Made by a program: the position numbers and the translations under genes. Positions 6,816 to 13,335 of a DNA stretch of 25,492 nucleotides are shown one piece after another; the stretch's first letter is position 1; the number at the start of each line of letters is the position of its first letter. Origin of the DNA: CAYRLZ01 sp964425275 (GTDB lineage: Bacteria > Hydrothermota > Tepidihabitantia > Tepidihabitantales > JBDRVQ01). The notes beneath the pieces were generated by a model, which had not been told where the DNA came from, made no database searches, and worked only from the letters and a program-made list of their open reading frames with translations. The stretch lies in contig CAYRLZ010000002.1 in assembly GCA_964425275.1 (NCBI GenBank), positions 1 to 25,492 of the forward strand. The letters are read 5' to 3'.

Positions 6816-7139
6816 TAAGATTAAATGGAGGGTGATTTCAATTATTACACCGTAGAGCATTCCGGTTAATAAGACCCAAGCACCTCCAAAAGAAGAGACA
6901 AGATAGAAGACCGGAAAGGCCGGGAGGCTATAAAGAAATCCTAAAAGGAGGCCGTTTAAGAACCAGCCGATATTTAAACCGCTGGCGCCAATGCCAAAGC
7001 CCATCAGGGCACGCGAAAGGATAACGAAATAAGTAAAAAAACGGGGTATGCCACTTGAGGAGCGCATCAGTTTAATCGTCAGGATGCCAAATACGATTCC
7101 CAGGATTGTGCCCAGGGCGACTCGGGTTGCCCTTACCAT
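6804..7139 (-). CDS. Small membrane protein of unknown function
   Basis: This is a 111-residue, Gly- and Leu-rich protein with three or four likely membrane spans (about residues 6-24, 36-52, 57-80 and 86-106). I recognise no family. The start lies one base after the galE stop (TAA-G-ATG), so it is probably translated by coupling with galE in the same leftward transcript. The proximity suggests, but does not show, a link to envelope sugar metabolism. The hydrophobic pattern and tight spacing argue that it is real rather than a shadow frame. Confidence 0.65.
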   Translation of the reverse strand: MVRATRVALGTILGIVFGILTIKLMRSSSGIPRFFTYFVILSRALMGFGIGASGLNIGWFLNGLLLGFLYSLPAFPVFYLVSSFGGAWVLLTGMLYGVIIEITLHLILKRQ

Positions 7140-7140
7140 C

Positions 7141-8118
7141 TTAATCTTTATAACCCTCAGGATGTTCTTTGTGCCACTCCCAGGCGGTCTTGATTATCGT
7201 ATCCAAATCAGACATCTTCCTCTGCCAGGCAAGTTCCTTTTTAATCTTTTCCGAAGAGGCGATAAGAACGGGAATGTCGCCAATCCTTCTTTTGGTAATT
7301 TCATAGGGGATATCTCTTCCGGTTATCGCCCGGCATCTTTCTAATACCTCCTTAACCGTGAATCCCTTTTCACTTCCTAAGTTATAAATCTTATTCTCCT
7401 TTTCAATCGCCTTCATCGCTAAGATATGCGCCTTGGCTAAATCGTAGATGTGAATATAATCCCGGACGCAGGTGCCGTCTTTTGTTTCGTAGTCATCGCC
7501 AAAGATTTTAAATTTCCTTTTTTTGCCGAGGGCGGTTTTGAGGATAAGGGGAATTAAATGGGTCTCCGGTTGATGGTCTTCGCCCAATCCCTCATAGGCA
7601 CCGGCGGCATTAAAGTATCTTAAAGAGGCATATCTTATGCCACACCATTTAGAATACCCTTCTAATATATCTTCTACTAACTTTTTGGATGTCCCATAAG
7701 GACTGTTTGGTCTTATGGGGAAGTCTTCGGTTATCGGGCAATTTTCTGGCGCGCCATAAACCGCGGCCGAAGAAGAGAAGATTATCTTTTCACACCCAAC
7801 GGCGAGCATTGCGTCTAAGAGATTAAAGATGGTTTGGGTGTTATTCTTCAAGAACTGGTGAGGATTTTTGAAGGAGAATTCGTTTTCAATGAAAGAGGCG
7901 AAGTGGAAGACCAAATCAAACCGATATTTCTTAAATACCCGAAAAAGTTTCTCCTGGTCAAAAAGGTCGCCTTTAATAAAGGTAGCATCCTTGGGAACTG
8001 CCTTCCTATGCCCTTTGATTAGGCTATCATAGACGAAGACCTCGTAATTATTTTCTAAAAGAAGTTTTGTTGTTACCGAGCCGATATACCCGGCACCGCC
8101 GGCAACAAAGATTTTCAT
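7141..8118 (-). CDS. galE: UDP-glucose 4-epimerase (GalE-like SDR)
   Basis: This 325-residue extended short-chain dehydrogenase interconverts UDP-glucose and UDP-galactose with bound NAD, supplying sugars for envelope polysaccharides. The NAD motif GGAGYIG lies at residues 7-13, SSSAAVYG at 115-122, and catalytic YGTSK at 141-145 (Tyr141, Lys145). RYFNAAGA and the substrate-binding region with RDYIHIYDLA are GalE-typical. The length is close to the usual 330-340. The ATG lies at the expected first transcribed base of a good promoter, so its mRNA is probably leaderless. The gene has its own promoter between tolB and itself. Other NDP-sugar epimerases are possible but less likely. Confidence 0.92.
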   Translation of the reverse strand: MKIFVAGGAGYIGSVTTKLLLENNYEVFVYDSLIKGHRKAVPKDATFIKGDLFDQEKLFRVFKKYRFDLVFHFASFIENEFSFKNPHQFLKNNTQTIFNLLDAMLAVGCEKIIFSSSAAVYGAPENCPITEDFPIRPNSPYGTSKKLVEDILEGYSKWCGIRYASLRYFNAAGAYEGLGEDHQPETHLIPLILKTALGKKRKFKIFGDDYETKDGTCVRDYIHIYDLAKAHILAMKAIEKENKIYNLGSEKGFTVKEVLERCRAITGRDIPYEITKRRIGDIPVLIASSEKIKKELAWQRKMSDLDTIIKTAWEWHKEHPEGYKD

Positions 8119-8123
8119 CCCTG

Positions 8124-8151
8124 ATTATAACATAAGGTTAAGATATTTCAA
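8124..8151 (-). promoter_or_regulatory. galE promoter positioned for a leaderless transcript
   Basis: On the minus strand, TTGAAA (8146-8151) and TATAAT (8124-8129) have a 16-bp spacer. Seven bases downstream of the -10 is 8117, within the galE ATG (8116-8118). There is no room for a Shine-Dalgarno in the transcript. Confidence 0.7.
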
Positions 8152-8165
8152 GGTGGAAAATTTTG

Positions 8166-9461
8166 TTAGCGGAATCTTTTTGACCAGGAGGGAGAGAAGG
8201 CACCGCCGAGGTTGGTCAGTTGCCTCTGACCGGAACCGTCCCAATGCATTTGCCATAATTCCCAGCGACCAGTGCGGTTGGAAGAAAATACGATATGGAG
8301 GCCATCCGGTGAGAATGATGGGTCTTCGTTACTCCCTTCAAAGGTGAGTCGGCGTGAGAAACTACCCGTTACATCAGTGATATAAATTTGATTGCGACCG
8401 TCGCCTTCCCTTGATACATAGGCAATCAAGTCACCTTTTGGTGACCAAGAAGGAGAGGTATTATAAGAGCCATGGGTGGTAACCCGATAGAGACCTGTGC
8501 CGTCAATATCCACAATGTAAATCTGGGGACTGCCACTTCGGTCGGAACAGAAGGCAATCTGACGAGAAGAAGGGGAAAAGGAGGGGGAGATATCAATTGA
8601 ATGACCATAGGTGATTCTATTTTTCTCCTTTGAGTTAATTGGGAGGAGATAGATATCTAAGGAACGTTCGGCGGTGAGGGCAAAAGCGAGATAGCGGCCA
8701 TCCGGGGAATAAGCCGGTGTGGTATTTAATCCGGGGGATGCGGAGATGAGTCGGGAGCGGCGCATCCTTAAATTGTAGGCATAAAGGTTTAGGTTTGCTC
8801 CGGAATAAGTAGAATAGGCAATCTCGTCGCCACTCGGTGACCATTCCGGGTATAGTTTTAAGCCGCCGTCACTGGTTAAGGGGGTAAAATTGGCACCATC
8901 ATAATCAATCAGTCCTAATTCTTTGTCCTGACCTTTACGATAGGAGAAGGCAATCTTGGTTCGGGCAATCCCTTCTTCGCCGGTCAAAAGTTTGACTAAG
9001 TCATCGGAGATGGTATGGGCGAGCCAACGCCAATCGCCGGTAGAGCCATAATTTTTCTCGGCCAATTTCCGCCGCATCTCTATATCATAGACCCGGCACT
9101 TGATATTTATTGCCCCGCCTTTCAGGAAGAGGTCAAAGGCGATTAGAACCTGTGCTCCGGAGCCGGCCAATTTTGGGAATTCAATCTTTCCTTCCTGGGT
9201 GTTGCAGTGCTTTTCTGTGGAACAAATGCGAAAATAGAGGGAGAAGTCAAGGTCATCAATCACTACCTTCCTTAAACTTTCCGTTAGGTCTTTTAGCGAC
9301 GGTGAAATATTGGGCGGGAGATTAAAATCGGCAACAATAATTGGCAATTGTTTCTTTGTTGCCCGAGAAGTGATTCTTGCCCAGACCTCCAATGTGCTCT
9401 TCTGGGCAAAAGAAGGAAGAAGAGAAGAAATGATTATAAGATAAAGGAAACGAAAGACCAT
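8166..9461 (-). CDS. tolB: TolB, periplasmic beta-propeller of the Tol-Pal system
   Basis: This 431-residue protein has a signal peptide (residues 1-19, cleavage likely after SFA). An N-terminal domain follows (about 20-160, with VADFNLPPN and DLDFSLYFRI). A six-bladed propeller (about 165-431) has repeated SP.G..IAF/Y strands (YPEWSPSGDEIAYST, SPSWSPKGDLIAYVS, DPSFSPDGLHIVFSS). TolB binds Pal and is dislodged by TolA during outer-membrane constriction. Unlike the usual operon, it is on the opposite strand from tolQRA and pal, 28 bp after clpX. A GGAA element 8 nt before the ATG is the only ribosome-site candidate. Confidence 0.93.
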   Translation of the reverse strand: MVFRFLYLIIISSLLPSFAQKSTLEVWARITSRATKKQLPIIVADFNLPPNISPSLKDLTESLRKVVIDDLDFSLYFRICSTEKHCNTQEGKIEFPKLAGSGAQVLIAFDLFLKGGAINIKCRVYDIEMRRKLAEKNYGSTGDWRWLAHTISDDLVKLLTGEEGIARTKIAFSYRKGQDKELGLIDYDGANFTPLTSDGGLKLYPEWSPSGDEIAYSTYSGANLNLYAYNLRMRRSRLISASPGLNTTPAYSPDGRYLAFALTAERSLDIYLLPINSKEKNRITYGHSIDISPSFSPSSRQIAFCSDRSGSPQIYIVDIDGTGLYRVTTHGSYNTSPSWSPKGDLIAYVSREGDGRNQIYITDVTGSFSRRLTFEGSNEDPSFSPDGLHIVFSSNRTGRWELWQMHWDGSGQRQLTNLGGAFSPSWSKRFR

Positions 9462-9489
9462 TTAGTTGTTCCGGGCTTGGGGCTCTGGT

Positions 9490-10743
9490 TTATGCCTTTT
9501 TCCTCTTTTTTGTTTCAATGTATATTGGACTTCCTTTTCCGGTTATCACTTCGGGGGTTATGACACATTCGCTAATCTGAGGGGCGATGGTCGGGAGTTC
9601 AAACATTATCTCCAGAAGCGCATTCTCTAAAATTGTCTTTAAGGCACGGGCCCCGGTTCCTTTCTTGATTGCTAAATCAGCCACTTTATCTAAGGCCTCG
9701 GGGGTAAAGGTAAGGCGGACCCCTTCCATTTCAAAATACCGTTGGAATTGTTTGATTAGGGCATTTCTCGGTTTAAGCATTATATCAATCAATGCCTCTT
9801 TGGTGAGAGAAGAGAGGGTGGTAATGACCGGGAAGCGACCGATAAATTCCGGGATGAATCCATAAAGGAGTAAATCCTCCGGTTCAATCTGGGCTAAGAT
9901 ATCATCGGTTGTCATCTCACGCTTACTCATAATCTGAGCCCCGAATCCTAATCCTGATTTTTGCAGGCGCTGGCTAATAATCTTTTCCAACCCTTCAAAG
10001 GTGCCGCCGGCGATGAAGAGGATATTTTTCGTATTGATTGGGATAAAAGGGGCCTCGGGATGTTTGCGACCGCCTTGGGGTGGACAATGGACGATTGTCC
10101 CTTCCAGAATTTTTAATAGTGCCTGCTGCACCCCTTCACCGGAGACATCCCGGGTGATGGAAGGGGAATCGGACTTACGGCTTATTTTGTCTATTTCATC
10201 AATATAAACTATACCAATCTCGGCTAAGGCGGTATCAAAATTGGCTGCCTGGATTAAACGGAGGAGGATATTTTCCACATCTTCACCAACATAACCGGCT
10301 TCGGTGAGCGGGGTGGCGTCGGATATGGAAAATGGGACATTGAGATATTTGGCCAGGGTCTCGGCGAGTAAGGTCTTTCCGACCCCAGTCGGACCAACGA
10401 GTAGAATATTGCTCTTTTCAATTTCAATATCGGGATGGGGAGAGAAGACCCGCTTGTAGTGATTGTAGACGGCAACGGAAAGGAAACGTTTTGCCCTTTC
10501 CTGACCGATGACATATTCGTCTAAGAAACTCTTTATCTCCGCGGGCGAAGTTAGGTTTCTCTTTTGAAGAATCGGACGATACCTTTCTTCATCTTTGAGA
10601 AAGTCGGAACAGATCCGAACGCAGTCGTCACAGATATAGCCGGTCTTACCAACGATGATGCGTCGGCAACTACTTTCCGGACGACCGCAAAAGGAACAGC
10701 GGGTTTTATCTTTTGTCTTTTTTACCTGGTCTCTCTGGCTCAT
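9490..10743 (-). CDS. clpX: ClpX, ATPase and unfoldase subunit of ClpXP
   Basis: This 417-residue AAA+ protein has an N-terminal zinc-binding domain (Cys16, Cys19, Cys38, Cys41). The Walker A motif is GPTGVGKT (117-124), pore-loop GYVG is at 150-153 and Walker B is IVYIDEID (178-185). The ClpP-binding tripeptide, usually IGF, appears as LGF in SGLGFGAQ. ClpX unfolds tagged proteins and feeds them to ClpP in the cytoplasm. It follows clpP by 3 bp, the conserved tig-clpP-clpX order. Length and motifs are complete. Confidence 0.97.
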   Translation of the reverse strand: MSQRDQVKKTKDKTRCSFCGRPESSCRRIIVGKTGYICDDCVRICSDFLKDEERYRPILQKRNLTSPAEIKSFLDEYVIGQERAKRFLSVAVYNHYKRVFSPHPDIEIEKSNILLVGPTGVGKTLLAETLAKYLNVPFSISDATPLTEAGYVGEDVENILLRLIQAANFDTALAEIGIVYIDEIDKISRKSDSPSITRDVSGEGVQQALLKILEGTIVHCPPQGGRKHPEAPFIPINTKNILFIAGGTFEGLEKIISQRLQKSGLGFGAQIMSKREMTTDDILAQIEPEDLLLYGFIPEFIGRFPVITTLSSLTKEALIDIMLKPRNALIKQFQRYFEMEGVRLTFTPEALDKVADLAIKKGTGARALKTILENALLEIMFELPTIAPQISECVITPEVITGKGSPIYIETKKRKKA

Positions 10744-10746
10744 TAG

Positions 10747-11334
10747 TTAAACTCGTTTTTCAATTACCTCATCAATAATTCCGTATTCCTTAGCTTCTTG
10801 GGCCGACATAAAGAAGTTTCTATCGGAATCCCTTTCAATCTTCTCCTTTGGTTGTTTGGTATGCCGGGCCAGGATTTCGTTAAGTCGTTCTTTGAGTTGG
10901 GTAATTTCCCGGGCATGGATTTGGATATCGGTTGCCTGTCCGGAGAGGCCGTGAATCTCGGGTTGGTGAATCATAATTCGGGAATTGGGTAGGGCGAGTC
11001 TTTTGCTTGGCGCACCGGCCGCTAAAAGAACCGCCGCGGCACTGGCCGCCATTCCCATACAAATAGTGGAGACCTTGGGTTTAATAAATTGCATCGTGTC
11101 GTAAATCCCTAAGGCCGAAGAGATATAACCACCGGGGGAATTTATGTAGAGATAAATATCTTTTTCCGGATCTTCGGCTTCCAAGAAGAGGAGTTGAGCG
11201 ATGATTAAGTTGGCGGTGGTATCATCAATCGGTGTGCCCAAAAATACAATTCGCTCCTTCAACAGGCGCGAATATATGTCATAAGCCCTTTCCCCCCTCC
11301 CGGTCTGTTCAATGACAATTGGGATGTAATACAT
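10747..11334 (-). CDS. clpP: ClpP, serine protease subunit
   Basis: This is a 195-residue, full-length ClpP. The catalytic serine is Ser98 in GMAASAAA, the histidine is His123 in MIHQP, and the aspartate lies in the ERDSDRN segment (167-173). The handle region and YINSPGG oxyanion loop (63-69) are intact. It forms a tetradecameric chamber that degrades substrates delivered by ClpX. The start codon has an excellent AAAGGAGG site five bases upstream. It lies 11 bp after tig. Confidence 0.97.
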   Translation of the reverse strand: MYYIPIVIEQTGRGERAYDIYSRLLKERIVFLGTPIDDTTANLIIAQLLFLEAEDPEKDIYLYINSPGGYISSALGIYDTMQFIKPKVSTICMGMAASAAAVLLAAGAPSKRLALPNSRIMIHQPEIHGLSGQATDIQIHAREITQLKERLNEILARHTKQPKEKIERDSDRNFFMSAQEAKEYGIIDEVIEKRV

Positions 11335-11345
11335 ATTTTCCTCCT

Positions 11346-12545
11346 TTAACTGACATTAGCCTGGCGGATGAGAAAATTAAAGACCTTCTCGATCAAAAGT
11401 TTGTCTTTTAGGAACTGACTTTTCAATAATTTTGCCTTCTCTTCTTCGGAGACGGCATAGGAAGTGAGTAGGGTTTCTATTTCTTCAGGCGTAGGGGAGA
11501 GGTTTTCTTTTTCGGCAATGCGGGAGAGAATGATAAACAATTTTGCCTTTTTCTCAGCCAGCGGGTGGATTTTTTCTCTATTCTCTTGATTATTCTCCAA
11601 TCGGTTTTCAAAGATAATCTGTTTTTTCATCTTTTCAATAATTGAGGGTGGGGGCGAAAATTCATTTTCCTTTAAGAGATAGTCCTCAATCTGTTGACGA
11701 ATTAGATTACGTTCAATCTCCTCCCTTTCCTCTAAGATTGACTCCTTTATTTCTTCACCCATTGCCGTCAAACTTTCGTAGCCCAAATTTTTTGCCAATT
11801 CATCATTTAGTTCCGGTAGTTCTTCTTCCTTAACATCCCGGACAAATATCTTAAACCGGACCTCTCGGCCGGCTAATTTCGGGTTGGGATGGTTTTCTGG
11901 GAAGTTGACTTTTATTTCTCGGCGCTCCTCGGGCTGGGACCCAAAAAGTCCTTCCTCCAGTTCTTTTAAGTTGCCTTCTTCACCTAACTTAAAACGATAG
12001 GCGGTTTTCTTTTCCAATCGTTCTTCCCCGGCAAAGACTTCGTAATCAAGGAGGAGGACATTGCCCTTCGCCGCCGGTTTATTAACACTATGGAGAATAG
12101 CACATTTCTCCTGCAGTGCCTTCACCCGTTTTTCAAATTCCTGTTCGTAGCCTAAAATTTCTGGAGGGGTAATGGGGATGCCTTTGTATTCCTTCAACTC
12201 AAAGTCGGGAAGGACCTCTAAAAGAAGAATAAATTTAAGGGACTTATCTTCGCCAATCTCCAAGTCAATAACCCGGGCGTCAGTGGCCAGATGGAAATTT
12301 TTTTCTTTAATTACCTCGGTGGTTATCTCATCAACCAACCTTTCGGCGGCGATTGCCTCCAGTCCCTTACCCAATTTTTTAAGCAGAATCTTTTGGGGAA
12401 CCTTTCCTTTGCGGAAACCGGGTATCATTATCTTATCTTTATAGTCATTAAGGATTTCGTTAATCTTTTGATTGACCCTTTCCGGTTCTACGGTAATCGT
12501 TATTTCCCGAATGTATTCCTCAGGTTGGTTGATAGTTAATTCCAT
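11346..12545 (-). CDS. tig: Trigger factor, ribosome-associated chaperone
   Basis: This 399-residue protein is a little shorter than the usual 430-450. The N-terminal ribosome-binding domain contains the signature GFRKGKVP (43-50). The middle FKBP-like domain (about 150-245) is recognisable from YRFKLGEEGNLKELEEGL and VNFPENHPNPKLAGREVRF, but is compact and lacks several usual aromatic active-site residues, so prolyl-isomerase activity is uncertain. The helical C-terminal chaperone domain follows. It binds nascent chains at the ribosome exit. A GGAG site lies just before the ATG. A tRNA-Leu gene is directly upstream, and the tRNA promoter may also drive this operon. Confidence 0.95.
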   Translation of the reverse strand: MELTINQPEEYIREITITVEPERVNQKINEILNDYKDKIMIPGFRKGKVPQKILLKKLGKGLEAIAAERLVDEITTEVIKEKNFHLATDARVIDLEIGEDKSLKFILLLEVLPDFELKEYKGIPITPPEILGYEQEFEKRVKALQEKCAILHSVNKPAAKGNVLLLDYEVFAGEERLEKKTAYRFKLGEEGNLKELEEGLFGSQPEERREIKVNFPENHPNPKLAGREVRFKIFVRDVKEEELPELNDELAKNLGYESLTAMGEEIKESILEEREEIERNLIRQQIEDYLLKENEFSPPPSIIEKMKKQIIFENRLENNQENREKIHPLAEKKAKLFIILSRIAEKENLSPTPEEIETLLTSYAVSEEEKAKLLKSQFLKDKLLIEKVFNFLIRQANVS

Positions 12546-12622
12546 ATCTCCGTTTATGCCAGTAATGAAGAGTTACTCAATGTGAGAATTGTCTTATTCG
12601 CGCTCTTTTTGGTGCGCAGTTA

Positions 12623-12704
12623 TGCGAGGAGGGGGAGTTGAACCCCCACGAGTTTCCTCACTGGATCCTAAATCCAGTGCGTCTGCCAATTCCGCCATCC
12701 TCGC
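12623..12704 (-). tRNA. tRNA-Leu (anticodon UAG)
   Basis: The minus strand folds as a class II tRNA. The acceptor is GCGAGGA (5' end 12704) pairing with TCCTCGC, with discriminator A at 12623. The D arm is GCG...CGC with GAATTGGCAGA. The anticodon stem CTGGA/TCCAG has loop TTTAGGA, so the anticodon is TAG, reading CUA leucine codons. The variable arm is GAG-GAAA-CTC and the T arm is GGGGG-TTCAACT-CCCCC. CCA is not encoded. Confidence 0.96.
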
Positions 12705-12716
12705 TAATAACTATTT

Positions 12717-12745
12717 ATTATAAAAGAAGATTTAGCCCTTGTCAA
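12717..12745 (-). promoter_or_regulatory. Consensus promoter of tRNA-Leu (and perhaps tig-clpPX)
   Basis: On the minus strand, TTGACA (12740-12745) and TATAAT (12717-12722) are both perfect with a 17-bp spacer. The -10 ends 12 bp before the tRNA 5' end. No comparable promoter was found between the tRNA and tig (only TTGAGT/CATAAA-like matches), so co-transcription is plausible. Confidence 0.85.
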
Positions 12746-13335
12746 CTTTTAGTTTGTTTACACCAATCTAAGGAGTTAATTTTTGATGGTGGACGAAGAA
12801 CTGCAACCGAAAGAGGAAGTGCTAAATATTGATAATGCTCATCAATGCTAATTTAATTCCTATCTCAATCTAACCAATTCATTCTACAAGACTTATTAAA
12901 ATTTTTTCTCAATTGTCACCAAGGAATAATTGAGGGCATCTGGTAATCTGTGATCCGTCAACAATTTTAATTTGGCTTAAAAGGCGGGATCCTCTAAGGT
13001 TTCTAACGAATCAATCAGGTTTACCAGAGCCCTCAACTATTATTGAGTAATCCCGGCCAAGTGGCTGGAGAGACAATACCCAAGATGAGAAGGACGTAAA
13101 AGAAGCAAAAGGGGATGGACCGAGACGGAGAGAGTCGGGGAATTGGATGGCACTTCCTTTACGTCCTCCTCGAGGATACAGTGAGCAGATAAAGAGGCAT
13201 TTGGTTGCGCATCGCCCAGACTCGGCTTTTGTCCAATACATTCTCTTGTATCCTCCTTGGTTCTTTTTGTCATTGGCAATTTGGTAGGGGTCTCTCTGTT
13301 TTCGTTGGTCCTATTTTCCTTTCTTAGGAAGAGTA
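12746..13335. other. 590-bp gene-free region with dense inverted repeats
   Basis: No convincing protein gene lies between the tRNA-Leu promoter and the large secreted-protein gene. The first part (12746-13010) is AT-rich without clear signals. The second part (13032-13255) is packed with inverted repeats and is listed separately as a possible structured RNA. Overlapping short leftward open frames here have unnatural compositions and look like chance. Confidence 0.5.
13032..13255. ncRNA. Candidate structured RNA (strand unknown)
   Basis: There are four successive inverted repeats. They are CTCAA/TTGAG (13032-13036 with 13043-13047); CCGGC/GCTGG (within 13053-13068); a 14-bp repeat with one mismatch, GGACGTAAAAGAAG (13092-13105) with CTTCCTTTACGTCC (13153-13166); and a perfect 9-bp repeat, GAGGATACA (13172-13180) with TGTATCCTC (13247-13255). 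An 8-bp palindrome CCTCGAGG sits at the junction of the last two. I found no tmRNA, RNase P or SRP hallmark and no strong promoter. This is a pattern-based suggestion only. Confidence 0.3.

Noticed and set aside
13020..13260. tmRNA, RNase P RNA or SRP RNA in the structured region
   Set aside because: Looked for a tRNA-like T-arm, the GAGGAAAGTCC core and the SRP domain IV GGAAG/AGCA motif on both strands; none is present.
13011..13279. Two overlapping leftward open frames (76 and 79 codons)
   Set aside because: Unusual compositions, no ribosome site, no recognisable domain, and they overlie the inverted-repeat cluster, which better explains the region.
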